Part shown: in pieces, positions 43,471-56,974 of the stretch
How positions within the stretch are numbered: the first letter of the stretch is position 1
Layout: the number at the start of each line of letters is the position of its first letter
Assembly (NCBI RefSeq): GCF_022539505.1
Contig: NC_061511.1
Span: forward strand, 37,933,144-37,997,143
Source: Lolium rigidum
Taxonomy: Eukaryota > Streptophyta > Magnoliopsida > Poales > Poaceae
DNA length: 64,000 nt
Direction of reading: 5' to 3'
Program-made: the position numbers and the translations under genes
The notes under the pieces: generated by a model
Seen by the model: only the letters and a program-made list of their open reading frames with translations
Database searches by the model: none
What the model was told of the DNA's origin: nothing

Positions 43471-45829
43471 GCCAAACAAGACGACTATTTCAGCCCAATA
43501 GATTTTCAAATATGAGCTATATGCTTGCAAATCACAAGTTGAAAATCTCATGCCTCTTGAATACGAGTACTTAAACTTCATGCTACTCAACTTAGGTCCC
43601 AAATAAGTTCTTGTCATTGTAAGTATACATGTATCATTGAGAATCGCCAATGGGGTACCTCTTGCCCGATGATATGGAGGTACTCCTGTAGGAGCAATCC
43701 CATGCCAAAATGACAATACAAACATACAATGAGCATCTCAACAATTTTTTTATTTACTATGGGTATAGCTTTTTATTAAAAATGCTTCATAGAATGCTCA
43801 CTATGGTTCGCTGTAAATTTCCACCATGAATGATGTATGGCTTAGATTAGCGGCCCATGCGTTTCTCTAACTCATATACAAACTCCATGGACTTACAAGT
43901 TTCCATTTTATTTCGCACCGCTAGGCATCCATAAACAAAAGAACATGACATCAACTAAATATAAGTGCAATGTCGAAAGTGTTCCCCATGAAAGCATGGT
44001 TATCCTAACTCCCAACTTGCAATTTGCAAACATATAAACTTCATAAGATAGTCACAATGATCAAGTTTATTAAGTGCGAGAAAGTAAATATGCCATCAAG
44101 TTCGCGAGAGCTTTACTGACTAATTTTCTTATGCCAAAATTTAATTTGGAAGATAAATAAAACATGATGAATATACTAGGAATAGCAATAATGCTAGTAG
44201 GTAGATATGGTGGATACAATTGGCAAACTTTGGTTTATGGTGGTTGGATGCGCGAGTAGAGTTCATACCCAGCACAGAGGCTAGCAAAAGACTGGGAGCG
44301 ACCAACCAAGAGAGCAGTAATGACCATAATCATGCATAGCGATAGAACATTATCAATCAAAGCATAAAGTGATAGTACGAGTCAAAAATTAAATGATCAT
44401 AGAGGCTTTAGTTGACTGGTTATAGTCATAACATGGTATAAGCATGTGCCAAGTCAACCCAGTAAAGCATCAAAGGAGAATACCACAATATTATGCTTTT
44501 ATGATGGAAACAACACATGATTCTTTCAATGACACATTATGCACTCTCATGCATTTAAGACAAGTCATGCTACAACAATAAATACTAAGCATATGACAAG
44601 AATAACATCCAACATGATATGCCAAAGTCTATGCCATAGTCTAGACAAGCTTCCTTTCGCATCACTATAGACATGAAATATTTTACTCGTATCCAACATA
44701 AATCAGCTTATTTGAAATAACTCTCAGAGATGAAATGCAATATGGACCAGAGAGCTAATCATACATAAATGAAGAATACTAACAAGTTCTGAAAATAATT
44801 TAAATAAAAGAACAAGAGTTAAACGCAGTATTAGCAAAGTAGAACACTCGCAGAACAATAACAGCGAAAACTAGAGCATTCTATGCATTTAAAACAGAGC
44901 GAGTCTTTCTCCATAATAAATGTGCCGGGATCCAACATATGCTACAGAAGATAAAACAAAACAAAACAAAACAAAACAAAACAAAATAAAGATGCTCCAA
45001 GAATAACATATAGCGTATGAAACAATAAAAATATAGCGCATAGAGAGATGACCTGTTGCTTTGTTGATGAAGAGGGGATGCCTTGGGAATCCCCAAGCTT
45101 TGACGCTTGTACCTCTTGAATATTTGTTGGGGTGCAGGGGCATTTCCAAGCTTGAGCTTTTGTCCATTCTTCATCTTATCACATAATTCTTTTCTCCCTA
45201 CACTTGAAAAAACTTCCTTCATACAAAACTTCACACAATTCTCTATTAGCAGCATTAGTACAATCAAAATAAAAAAATCCACTTTGGTTTAGTGATAACA
45301 TATATCAAACATATATTAAATTATTAGATACTGTATCGACCTTTCAACAAGCTCTTTAATCAAAAGAACTCAAAAAGAAAGAGATTTAAGAGGCAAATAC
45401 AAATAATGACAGAAATCTGTCAAAACAGAACAACAGGTAAAGATCGATTTTTCCGAAAATCTTCTGTTGCTCATATCAAAAAGTGATCAACTAACGAAAG
45501 TTAGATAATAACCTGGTGCATATGAGTAAAAAATTACAGCTCAAACTTCCGCTGTGGATATGTTTACGAATTTTTATAGTGACAACATAGAATCTGTTTT
45601 CAGGAGAGCAACTTCCCCAAATCTTGCTTTCTTCCTCTTAGAGGCTATTCTTGGCACAAAAACGAAATAAAAATGATAAGGAGAGGTTATTACAGAATTA
45701 ATAACTTCCAATACTCAATAAAAAGAAAAATTACAGTAAATAAAACATGGGTTATCTCCCAAGAGTGCTTTTCTTTAACGCTTTTCAGCTAGGCGCAGAA
45801 AAAGAGCGAGCATCAAGTATTTTCAAGTG

Positions 45830-46350
45830 AAAAAGCATCAACATCATAAATGGCGGGATCCTTGCGCCTTCTCCTCCCAACTTTACGCTTTTTCTTAGGA
45901 AAAGAGTGAGAAGTACCTGTTGGGGAGGTGAAAGTCATAATTCCTTTCCCCAACATCAATCCTTGCTCCCAGGAGTTTTTCTAGGATTTTTGTATGCACT
46001 CCTTCAGCAATTTCAATGGGTAGTATAACATCATTGTTGGTAAGAGATATTTCTTCTCCCCCCTCAGAAAGTCCCCAAAGATTTAAAGGCTAGTAAATAT
46101 CTTTACGCATAAGACAAAGCTCAGACATAATATCGCAACGAGCATAAATGATTTCACCACCTATATCAACTTTCACTGAAGGGAGCCAACTTGAGAGTTC
46201 ATAATTTATTGGAACATGATCATATTTCTCCTGACGCATACTATAACATTCTTTCAATCTAGTAGTACTTGTCTCAATAGTATTTAATTTAGCAAAAATG
46301 CTCACAAGGGATGAATCAAAATTACTAAGTGAGTTGTATGTTGCAATCAA
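45830..46350 (-). pseudogene. Gypsy protease-like region remnant
   Basis: Minus strand: WLPSVKVDIGGEIIYARCDI and SELCLMRKDIY (stop at 46,090); then, beyond that stop, LNLWGLSEGGEEISLTNNDV, a run ending in KKKRK, and DPAIYDVDAF. The VDIGG...CDI stretch resembles retroviral-type aspartic protease surroundings in plant Gypsy gag-pol. Family assignment is tentative. Confidence 0.4.
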
Positions 46351-46527
46351 ATTTTTTTATGGCATTAAAAGCTTGATCTCCATCACAATGAAGGAAATCT
46401 CCTCCAGCTACTGTGTCCAAAGCATATCTAAAACGCAGAATAAGACCAAAATAAAAGCTACTAAGAAGCAAGCCTAGAGTCATTTTCGGTTCAGTTTTAT
46501 TGTAAGAACTATTAATTCTAGACCAAG

Positions 46528-47059
46528 TGATGAGGGTACTCCTCGTTAATGCTCATCTTTTGGGGCTTAGGGTTGACGGAATCCTACAGGCTGACACGAG
46601 ACATCGGATACCAAACAGACAGGGAGAGAGATTTACCCAGGTTCGGGGCCCTCGATGAGGTAAAAGCCTTACTTCATGTTTGTCTGATCTTGATTATCGA
46701 ATATATCGAGTTACAATGGGGTAGCCAAATGCTATGAATAAGATCTCGTCGAGAGGCTAAGATTCTAATGATCTAGCTCTAGACTTGTGATGATTCTAGC
46801 TGTTGTGATTGTGTGTCCCTCGGTAGACCCTCTCCTGGCCCTTATATTGTAGGCCTGGTCTTGAGAGTTCTGTCCGGGTTCGACTAGGTTACAATCTAAA
46901 CTTTCCTTGTCTATCATCTTCTTGCCATGTTCATCAAGAATCCTTCTTTGGAACCGACATATCGGCCCCACCTTGATCGGTAAGTGATCTTCATGGGTCC
47001 TTGGTTGGGCCATAGGAGGTAGCATAATATTAGTTACCCGAAGGGTAATGCCCACATCA
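46528..47059 (-). mobile_element. Solo LTR, 532 bp
   Basis: Begins TGATGAGGGTACTCC and ends TGCCCACATCA, flanked by a perfect 5-bp duplication CCAAG (46,523-46,527 and 47,060-47,064). On the minus strand a TATA-like sequence (AATATAAGGGCC) suggests minus orientation. No internal domain is present, so an element was reduced to one LTR by recombination. It lies inside the Gypsy element. Confidence 0.85.
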
Positions 47060-47382
47060 CCAAGCTTCCTTCAAACTCTCCGCACTCCCTTGCTTGAAAG
47101 TGAAAATCATTTCCTCAGGCGACATAGTAACAGGAATAGACAATTTTAGCAAAAGTAAAACTAAGCAACATAAATAACAGCTATAATAGAAACTATTTTT
47201 TTTATGTTTTTGATATAAAGATAACTTTAAACGAAACTATTTTTGTGTGTTTTTGATATAATAAAGAAAACAATACAAAATAAAGTAAACTAAGCAAAAC
47301 AATAATAAAGTAAAGAGATTGGAGATGAGAGACTTCCCTTGCAGAAATCTTCTTTCTCCCCGACAACGATGCCAGCAAATCT

Positions 47383-48978
47383 TGATGGTGCTCCGGTGAT
47401 GGCGCCAGACAATCTTGTTGAGCGCTGATGTTGTGGAAGCGGTTGGGAAACCCCAAGAGGAAGGTGTGATGAGCACAGTAGCAAGTTTTTCCTCAATACG
47501 AAACCAAAGTTTAATCGACCAGTAGGAGAAAGCCGTGACTTGTGAAGGTGTTGCTAGCTGACTAGTGGCAGGTCGCACTACCGGCGTCAACAACAACGTG
47601 GAACCTGCACACAACACAACGAAAGTACTTTGCCCCAACTTACAGTGAGGTTGTCAATCTCATCGGTTTGCTGAACACAAATGATTAGACGTATCGAGTG
47701 TAAAGAGATATTTGCAGTAATTAAAGATAACATAGCTTTGAAGTAAGTAAAAGAACATGATTGCAGTAGATGAATTTATCAGTGTAAAAGAAATGACCGG
47801 GGTCCAGAGTTCACTAGAGGTGTCTCGATCTCCATAAAGATAAATAACATGTTGGGTGAACAAATTATAGCTGGAAATTGACAGAATATCGACCATACAT
47901 GACAAGATGATTACTATGAGATTTGTTTGGCATTACAACATAATACATAGACCGTAATCCAACTGCGTCTATGACTAATAATCCACCTTCCGTTTATCGT
48001 CCGAACCCCTTTCAGTATTAAGTTGCAAGGAACAGATTATCGCATTAAGCAATGTGTGTAAAGTAAACAATAGAATTGCCCTTGGATAAAACATTGTTGT
48101 TTTCTCCCTAGTAGCAACATCACATCTACAATCTTAGAAGTTATTGTCACTCTTCCAGAAAACTAGAGGCATGAACCTACTATCGAGCATAAATACTCCC
48201 TCTTGGAGTCACAAGCATCTACTTATCCAGAGTATCTACTAGCAACGGAGAGCATGCAAGATCACAAATAACATATGACATGAATATATAATCGACCTCA
48301 ACATAGTATACAATATTAATCGGATTCCAGCAAACACAACATGTAGCATTACATAACGATGATCTTGATCATGCAGGGCAGCTCATAAGATCTAAACATG
48401 AGACACAAATTGGAGAAGACAACCATCTAGCTACTGCTATGGACCCATAGTCCAGGGGTGAACTACTCACGCATCACTTCGGAGGCGGGCATGGCGATGT
48501 AGATGCCTCCGCCGATGATTTCCCCCTCCGGCAGGGTGCCGGGAATAGCTTCAGAACCCCCCGAGATGGGTTCTGCAATGGCGGTCGCGGTGGAACTTTT
48601 CGTGGATGGAGGCTCCGGTATCCAGAGTTTTCCTAAGATCGTGAATAAATAGGCGGAGGGGCGATGTCGGTGGAGGCCAGGGGGGCCCACACCACCCCTA
48701 GGCGCGGGCTAGGGCCAGGCCGCGCCTAGGGTAGGTGTGGCCGCCCTGCTGCCCCTCTCCGACTCCCCTCTGGACTCTGTCTTCGTTACGGCAAAATATT
48801 GACTTCGGCTTTTGTTTCGTCCAATTCGGAGAATATTTCTTGTACAATTTTTCTGAAATAGAAAAACAGCAGAAAACTGACACTTTGGCATCTTGTTAAT
48901 AGGTTAGTGTCGGAAAATGTATAAAAATACAACGAAGTATGAGCAAAACATATATGAATTGGTGTAAAACAAGCATGG
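47383..48978 (-). repeat. 5' LTR of the left Gypsy element, outer end cut
   Basis: Starts TGATGGTGCTCC at the primer-site side. The last 400 bp (GACTTCGGCTTTTGTTTCGT, ACCTATTAACAAGATGCC on the minus strand, GGTGTAAAACAAGCATGGAG) match the LTR ends at 57,300-57,593 and 62,460-62,721. The expected final 40 bp (ATCAAAAATTATAGA...GACGTATCA) are missing; other repeat DNA begins at 48,979. Confidence 0.7.
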
Positions 48979-49448
48979 AGTGATGACCCACAAGTATAGG
49001 GGGTGTATCGTAGTACTTTCGATAAATAAGAGTGTCGAACCCAACGAGGAGCAGAAGGTGTTGACAAGCAGTTTCGTTGAAGGATTCACTGTAAATGCTC
49101 ACAGACAAGTATTCAGGGGGTTTTGATGTAACAGATGAATAAAGTACAAGTAAGTAAAATGCGAGAGAAATAATTGCAGCGAGTGGCCCAATCCTTTTTA
49201 GCACGAAGGACAAGCCGGTTTGTTTACTTATAATGACCAAACGTTCTTGAGGACACACGGGATTTTAGTCTAGTGCTTTCTCGAGCATAGAGTAAACATA
49301 ACAAAGTGGTACTCAACATGTCATTTATGAAGTAGCAAAACATAAATGCTAGGACACCTTTAAAGTTCAGAGGGTGTCTAGATACAAGTAATTTAAGAAC
49401 AAGCAATAGCATAATCATGAATCAATCAATAATAATTTTGGGACTATG
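48979..49448. repeat. Mosaic of Gypsy LTR/internal fragments
   Basis: 48,979-49,271 begins TGATGACCCACAAGTATAGG and contains TCGATAAATAAGAGTGTCG, the start of another Triticeae Gypsy LTR. From about 49,272 the sequence switches to a homologue of 57,850-58,013 (GAGCATAGAG...TTTTGGGACTAT). It ends at the LTR of the next element. Confidence 0.6.
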
Positions 49449-50593
49449 TGATGCGGGGTGGCCTTCGGTCACCTCCACACCAAGACCAACAAGTCCCCCA
49501 AGTGGACTGTTTAATGATGAGCACCGAGGCCATGGGTACAGGAGTGCTCATATCATGATGAGTGGAGGTGAACTTCCGCTTCCTCTGCCACCCTTGATCT
49601 TGCAGTGTACCTTTGGATGGATTGCTACCTTCACACCGAACGTGCTATGTGTGTCATTAGGTACAAAGAGCGCATCAAGACCACTGGAGAGTGAGGAGGC
49701 GCCAAGGCCAGGGCGGGAGGGAGAGAAGCGTACTGGACATGGAGATGATCATGAAGCCGGGCCGAGCCGTCCGTCCCGCGGCTCCAAGGAAGAGAAGGAC
49801 GCGTGGCCGGTCCGCGTCCCGTCCGGACGGGACCCACAATCGAGGAGCGCCCCAGTCCACGAGCCGGTCCAGCGAGGCGCTCAGCCCAGGCGCCAGCTGG
49901 CTCACCTTAGAGGCGGCAGCCCAGGACCCGGGACCTCGAGCTTCGCGAGAGCTCCGGCTTATGCCTGGCCGGTCGACCACGGACCCATGACCGGCCTGAG
50001 CCACAGGCTCCTGTCCCGGTCGACCCAGGACCCATGTGGACAGCCTCGGCCACGAGCACCCGCCGAGGCCCGGACCCAAAGCCGGACCGACTTGAATGTC
50101 CCACCAAGCCGCCTTAACTTATCCCTTCGCGCGCTGCCAGCCCTGTCGGCCATGTGTGACTATATAGGCAAGCCGGAACCCCTCCTTAGCTCTCTTAGAC
50201 TTGTTTTGAACTCAAACTCCACCTTTGAGCTTAGTCTGCCTTGGGTATCATCCCTACAGTAATTTGCTAAGGCACATGGTTGTTGACTTTGGATCTTGTT
50301 GAAGGAGATTCTGAGTACTTTAGTTATAAATCTTTTCACTGGCCTCTTCCTCTCCTTGATCTCTCTCCAGGAGTCTGTACCGTGCCTCTTCCTCTAGGAG
50401 ATTCTGTAGGCGTGGTCCAGCCAATTACGGAGGTAAGCATCGGGTGTATCGGGTTGGTGCGTGCGTAGTCTACCGGAGTTCCCATCGTGCACAGTTGTGT
50501 TCTTCGTGTTCCTCGCGTTCTACCATCTCTTCCCCTTGGTTTCGAAGTCAATCCCAGCAGAGATGGGACCCCTGCAGAGTGTGAACCTCATCA
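49449..50593 (+). repeat. 5' LTR of the decayed Gypsy element
   Basis: Starts TGATGCGGGG. The inner end is placed at AACCTCATCA, since a weak primer-site-like GGTATCGACGGCTC follows at about 50,600. The first 280 bp match 56,975-57,263 with many small indels, so it is old. Confidence 0.6.
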
Positions 50594-52719
50594 TGTCGAA
50601 GGTATCGACGGCTCTTGGTTACATGGATTTGACCTACCACAGATTTCGTTTCTAGAATTTTCCAAGAATCCCCAAAAATAGCCTGAAATTTGCCTCTTGA
50701 CCGATCTGTGATTTGGTTGTGTTTTGAGTGGTTTGGTCAGTGGATGCGGGTGTTGTTGTGATCTACTATTCCCACAACTTTGAGCCTCCAATTCCATCGT
50801 TTCCCTTGATTTAGTCGATTTGGTTTTGGTTTGGGGAAGAGCGGGGAGAGAAAGTTCCGGCTCGCCAAGCCGGTTTGGACCGGTGCATAGGGCCCCACGG
50901 CCGGATGAGCCGGCCTGTTCCGGTCGGCCAGGGCAGCTGGCAGACGGGCAGGTCCAGGAATCCGGTCCTTGGGCCCCGAGCCGGCGTCTTGGCCCTCCTT
51001 CGACCTCGACGTCCGTCTCCGCCACCACCACCACCGCCACCATCGCGGGTACTAGCTTGACTTTCACCTTGTAACCCCTCTTCCTTTTGCGATCTATCCC
51101 AGTGAGGCATTGCTTGTCTAGTGTTGCGAGACATTGCACGTGGCCCGCATTGTGAGGTGTGTGTGTCGCGTTGAGTAAGGCATCCAAGCCAGCACTCCGT
51201 GTGGCAAGATAGCAAGCGAGGCTAGCAGCTAAAATAGTGTGAAAAGCCCCAAAAACACAAAAATTGGAGAGTAACATATCATATCACACTCCATACATAC
51301 AAAAGTGTCCAAGTGCCACCAAAGATGACAAACTGAGTGCAGAGTGCTGCACCCGTATGTACAAGAAGAAAAAGCTTTAAGCAAAGAGAGATACGAGAAG
51401 AGGCCGCGTGCGGGCTAGTTGTCTCTTCAGCATGCTGCTTAAGCTTGCCTCTCCTTGTGTTAGTGTGACAGAGAGCATCCCGTACATACACTTTTCATTT
51501 CACTTTGGTTGCACTAACCCCGCTTATCTCGTGTGTGTGTTCTACAGCTTTTCGTGTTTGCAAGTGATCTTACCATTTGACATTTGGATTTTTTGGACCT
51601 TACCCGCTTTTAACAACATACTCGATCTTGGATTTGTCTTTTGGCTTTCCACAACACTACTTTAACACCATATTTGCTAGCTTTTTTGCGTGTGGTTTGC
51701 GTGTGTTCCCGATACACTTGATCTTGCTTTCGGCTTGGTGGGTTGCCTCAGCCTGTCTTTTGCCTTGGTAAAGTCGTGAATCTCCTTCCACTAACACACA
51801 ACATAGTTCTTGTCTTTACATCATGGATAGGAGGCGGAGATGATGCAAGGGATGGAGAAGTCCTCAACAACAGAGGTTGACTGCTCAACACATACCACTA
51901 TGGGCCTTAGCGACAAGAGTTAGAACAACTCACTCTTCGAGACACGCATCGATGCTGACATACGATGAAGTGGCACACAACTTCTCCGTTGTGAACCCGA
52001 AGACTTGGCTCTCCTTCGAAGCTCTGGACAGCGCCAGATGTGCAAAATGGCGGCCCAATAGTACGAACATGGAGCGGGCGCATGGGACAGCCTCGGCTGC
52101 CATCTGGCACCAGATTGCCGTCACTCATCGACACCGCTCTACTTCTTCATCATCAAGCCTGAGTCACAAGATTACTACTCTCATAGTCTTAGTTCATCCT
52201 CAAGCTCCTCAAGGCATGAAGACCATCATCGACCCCAATCTGGCCTCACATCCATATGATCATGAAGACTCTCGCTCAACTCTAGAGAGAAATCATATGC
52301 ATGCTAAACTACCCACAAGAACTTCTCCGCAAGATGCGTCCTCAGCCCAGGATGGCCATGCCCACCATGGGCGTGGCCCGGCCACCCACATGACAGCGTC
52401 TTCCACAGCATGGGAGCCACATGGTAAGTGCTGGGGGCGTGGGACATCCTGGGCTCAGGCGTAGTCTGTAATCGTCTCCCTGTATGGATAGCGTGGAAGG
52501 AGACCCACAACATGAAAGCAGAGATGAAGAGGGCCATATTTGGCGTAAGTCAACCACCTGCGATCAAGATCTTCAGCCATCTCCAGCGTAGACTCCAAGT
52601 GAAGCAAGTGTGCACCTCCAACGCCAACCCAATGCTATGGTTTGCTGGTAGAAGACACTATTCAACTCACTCCAAGCCGCAAGAGATGAAGGTTAACCTC
52701 TGCTGAAGAAACTTGGAGG

Positions 52720-53495
52720 ATGAAGAGAACATGTTTGGAAGACTCAAGTTCACCATGCCAAAGTTCAAGGGAAAAGAGATCAGGAATTTGTCTCATGGGC
52801 ACTCAGGTTGACAGATATTCTAGCATCCTAGCTTCTCCCGGTGCCAAGAAGGTGGCTATGGCGTCTCTTGAGTTCGAGGACTACGCAAACACTTGGTGGA
52901 GCAAGTTATCATCCTTAAGAAGAAGAGGTGACATGGTGGTTGGAAAATGAAGAAAGAGATGCATGCTCGCTTTGTCCCCACGCACTACATGGCCAGGCCT
53001 CTTCCAAACAAGAAACAAAAGTTGACAAGGCACCAAGAGCCGTCCAGGAGTTCTACAAGGAGATGGAGCTCACTATGATGCGAGCCAACATCCAAGGATC
53101 AGAGGACGAACCATTGCTCGTTTCTTCAATGGCCTCAATTACCCCCATCAAGAGGATCGTCGAGTTCCAACCATACTCCAACATGGTTGAGTTGGTCCAT
53201 CAAGCGTCGAGCCGACGCCAAGTGATTGAGGACATCAAGTAATCCCAAGGCCAAGACCTATTTCTCCTCTGAGGCTGGCTTCCATCGACTCCTCCTACTA
53301 CATCAACTCCCTCATGCTACAAGTGCCAAGGCGACGTGTCCTCTACAACATCAAGAAACCGACTATCCAAAGTCGCATAGAAGCAAAACGGTCTCGCCTC
53401 CTCTGAGAGCATCCACGGGACCCTCTAGTGTCACTTGCTTCAAGTGTGGCACCCAAGGTCACAAATCGTTTGAGTGCAAGAACACCAGGTCATGA
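52720..53495 (+). pseudogene. Gypsy gag remnant with CCHC knuckle
   Basis: Plus-strand pieces in several frames: [71 protein letters not shown], then a zinc knuckle CFKCGTQGHKSFEC at about 53,434-53,475. This is the gag of plant Gypsy elements. Confidence 0.8.
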
Positions 53496-53759
53496 TCACT
53501 ATGGAGAATGGTGATATCGAAGACGCTTGATGAGGATGAATATGAAGCCCTTGTACAAGCTGGTAAGTGGAAAGTGAAAGAAGCTTATGAGGCGAAGAAA
53601 GTGGAGAGATCTTATCACTCTTATGTGAACATGACCCCAAGAGTCCTGCTTGTGGTCACAAAATTTTCTTCACAGCAACCTCATGATATGGAAGAACAAG
53701 CAGGTGCAACTTCTTCCAAACCCCGTGCCGGGAGTGGTAGCCGTCGATCAAGGTCATCA

Positions 53760-55200
53760 TGGTGAGTGGAGGTGCCATAACCTTGCAAGCACCGAGTTGT
53801 GTGAGAAAGCTCAACCTCACTCTCCACAAGCATCATCACCCTTACCATATCCAATGGTTGAGTGACAAGGGCAACGTCGAGATAACATACGCGTCCACTG
53901 ATCACTTTCAGAAGTTGGGTGTATGAGATATGTGGGTGTGACGTCGTACCCATGACGGTGTGCCACATGTTGCTTGGCCGCCCTTGGCAATATGACAAGA
54001 AGGCTATACATGATGGGCTCTCAAACATATGCGCCTTCAAGGTCAACGACAAGGAAGTTCGGCTACAGCCCCATGACTCCTAGCCAAATCATCATGAGCC
54101 AACTGCTTGAAGGCTCTAGCGAGGGCACAACACCACTTCCAACATAACAGTGAGGTTGAGGTGACGGAAGCGACCCAGCAAATGGAAGTGAGCGCCCTGT
54201 GCATACATGAGTGGCGAAAGAAGCGTCCTCCTAGCCACCAAAAGCGAGTGGAAGAAATGCAAGCCAAACCACGTCCACCATGTGCACTCAGTCCTCATAT
54301 GCACGGGACCATCATCGGCGTACTGACTTAGCAGCATTCCTTAGACGTCTTTGTTGTCTCTTTTGAAGGAGTTTCAAGGCGTCTTCCCCGGCAGGCACCC
54401 TCATGGACTGCCATAGCTTGAGGCATCCGAACATAGCATCGACCTCATACCGTAGCCCCTGGCTGGCAGTGCGCCCTACTGCTTCAACCAGAAGAAACAA
54501 AGGAGATACAAGCATCAAATAAGGATATACCAATGAAAAGGAATTTTGTCTGTGAAAGCATAGCCCAGCAATGCGGTTCACATCGATTCTTGTGCCTAGC
54601 CGGATGAGGCATAACGGATGTGTATGGTTGTCGCCCACATCAATGCTGTGCAAGTAGTTATGACTCCCATTCGCGTTAGATGATATGCTCGATGAGCTTA
54701 GTGGTGCCACGATTTTCTCTAAAATCGATTTGCGTAGTGGCTCTGCCTACAATCATGTAGCAATTGGTGATGAAGGAAAGCAGCGTCAAGACCAAAGCCT
54801 AGGTCTATATGAATGGCTCGTTATGCCATTTGGTCTTTCCAGTAGCCTCACCAGCTTTCAATAGCCTCATGAATCACACATCTTACGTCCTCTCATTGTA
54901 GAGTGGTTGTCTATTCCGATGACGCATTCTTATTTATAGCGAAAATCTCGGGGACCATGCCAACATGTGAGAGAAGTCTTGTGCATCTTGCGTCTTGAAA
55001 AGAAAACTTTATGTAAACCTACTATTTTTACTCCAAACAAATTGGTTTTCCTTGGATTTGTGGTTTCTCTAAATTGGATTGAAGTTGATTCTTCTGAGTT
55101 GAGGCCATTCATAATTGGCTCTCCTACAAATGTTGGCCAAGTCAGAAGTTTTCATGGACTTGCCGGTTTCTACACACCAGCTTGTGAAAGATTTTAGCAC
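53760..55200 (+). pseudogene. Gypsy protease and reverse transcriptase remnants
   Basis: Protease-region pieces: LTLHKHHHPYHIQWL and MTVCHMLLGRPWQYDKKAIH. RT pieces from 54,700: FSKIDLRSG, GLYEWLVMPFGLSSS; then at 55,040 LVFLGFVVS and VRSFHGLAGFY of the RT/RNase H border. Stops and shifts interrupt all of them; the FADD/YIDD catalytic motif was not found. Confidence 0.75.
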
Positions 55201-56419
55201 CATTGCTTGCCCTTTGAATGAGGCTTGCCAAGAAGAATGTTCGTTTGTTTGAAATGAGGCCCAACAAAATGCTTACTGATAAGTTGAAGAAACGCCTTAA
55301 AACCCATGTGATTGCTGGATGCCTTGGAAAACTTTTGAGATTGAGTGTGATGCAAGTGGGCTTGGTATTAGTGGTGTTCTTTATGCTGGAAGGAACAATG
55401 CAGTGAGCATACTATAGTGAGAAGTTAGATGGCTTTGCATACTCAATATCTATATGTGACAAAGGAGCTCTACGCTTTAGTTTCGTGTTCTTGAAGTTTG
55501 TAGCAGCACTATCTTTGGCCAAAGAGTTTATCATTCATTAAAGACCGTGATTAACAAAATATTTGAAAAGCCAACACAACTTGAACAAGCGACATGCAAA
55601 TGGGTCGAGTTCGTGAGTCCTTCCCATATGTGATCAAATACAAGAAGGGCAAGGACAATGTTGTGGATGTCTTTCACTTAAAACTTACCCTTTGCTGCCT
55701 TTAACTAGTTTGGATTACTATGTTTGGGACCAGAAGAGATCAAGGAACTCTATCTTAAGATTCTTTCTTTGTCCCATTACAGAAGATTGCTCCATGAGCG
55801 AGGAGTGGATTGATTTCTATTTATGGTGTTTGCCATTTAAACAACCAAGATTTGCATTCAAGTGCGCCATGCTGAAAATTGCTGCAAGAATCACTTTATG
55901 AGAGGCAGTACATAGACACACCAGCAGAAGAAGACATGCACATGCTCTCAACCACTACAACTGGCCAAAGTACATGATGTGGAAGCCACACATACGGTGC
56001 ACTACATGCTTACAAGCCACAAGTCACCTCCCAACCCCTTAGATCTTTTTACCCCACATTGCCTGTCCCATACCATGGTGGGATAATACAGCATGGATTT
56101 GTTCTAGGATTGCCTCATAAAGCATGGTCATGATTCCTATAATTACATGTGTGGATAGATTCTCTAAGATAAACTCATTATACCTTGCCATAGGCGATGA
56201 TGCTTCACACATTGCTTCGGTGTTTCGGGGAAATTGTTCGCCACACAGAATGTAAAGCATTGTATGGATCGAGACGTCAGAGGTTCATGAGTTATCTTTG
56301 GGAAGTAGAAGCCTCATGAAAGCTACAGGATTTTGGAGTGGGCTCTTGTTCTCATCATCTCGCACCTTTGAAAATGGACTGACCCAAACAGCGTGATGAT
56401 CCGTGAGCCTAATCACTAT

Positions 56420-56973
56420 TATACGCATCCTGGTGAAAAACTTGAAGTCATGGGAGGAATGCCTTCCACACGCGGAGTTCGCACTAGCAGCAGCCAAAGC
56501 GCCTGCCGAGCTACATCAAAAGGGAGTCCCGTCATGGGCAATCTGGGTTTGGCGCCTACCACGGCACTCGACATACTCACGCTCCCCCTTCATGAGCGGA
56601 TCAACATGGATTTCGACAAGCGCACGCAGAAGTCAAGCTTCATGAAGAAACAAGAGCTACCATTCAAGAACATGTGCTTACGTCCAGCCACTGCCGCCTC
56701 AACGCCAAGAAGAAGGAACGCATATTTCAAAGAAGGCGACCTCGTTTGGATCCGCCTCACACGGGAAGGAAAGGTTACTCATGACGCAGCTCGAAGCTCT
56801 AGCCAAGGAGATGGTGCTTCAAGGTCCTCAAACGCATCAACAACAACGCTTCGTGTCGACATCCCCACCTCCAAGTACTTGGTGAGCAAGCACATTCAAC
56901 GTGGCGGACTTGTCAGCCATATCATGAAGATGAGGAGGCACAAGAGTCGAGGGCGACTCTTTCCCAGGGGGAG
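56420..56973 (+). pseudogene. Gypsy integrase C-terminal remnant
   Basis: Pieces NLKSWEECLPHAEFALAAAK, LDILTLPLHERINMDFDKR, AYFKEGDLVWIRL and VDIPTSKYLVSKH are the integrase end and its GPF/Y-like neighbourhood. Frames change at least three times. Confidence 0.75.
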
Positions 56974-56974
56974 A
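56963..56974 (+). other. Polypurine tract of the decayed Gypsy element
   Basis: CCCAGGGGGAGA directly before the LTR start TGATGCGGGG. Confidence 0.7.

Larger units (their letters stand above)
43475..48978 (-). mobile_element. Non-autonomous Ty3-Gypsy element, left-truncated
   Basis: 43,475-45,800 is a long homologue of 58,225-60,360. To its right lie a protease-like region, a solo-LTR insertion, gag-like DNA, a primer-site relic at 47,358-47,376 (minus strand TGGCATCGTTGTCGGGGAG against the tRNA-Asp type TGGCGCCGTTGCCGGGGA), and a 5' LTR from 47,383. The left (3') end and LTR are missing. No RT or integrase is seen. An (AAAAC)n run lies at about 44,952-44,985. Confidence 0.7.

Noticed and set aside
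49417..50262. 281-codon plus-strand open frame
   Set aside because: It straddles the start of a Gypsy LTR, so it cannot be an ancestral gene; the other LTR copy does not keep it.
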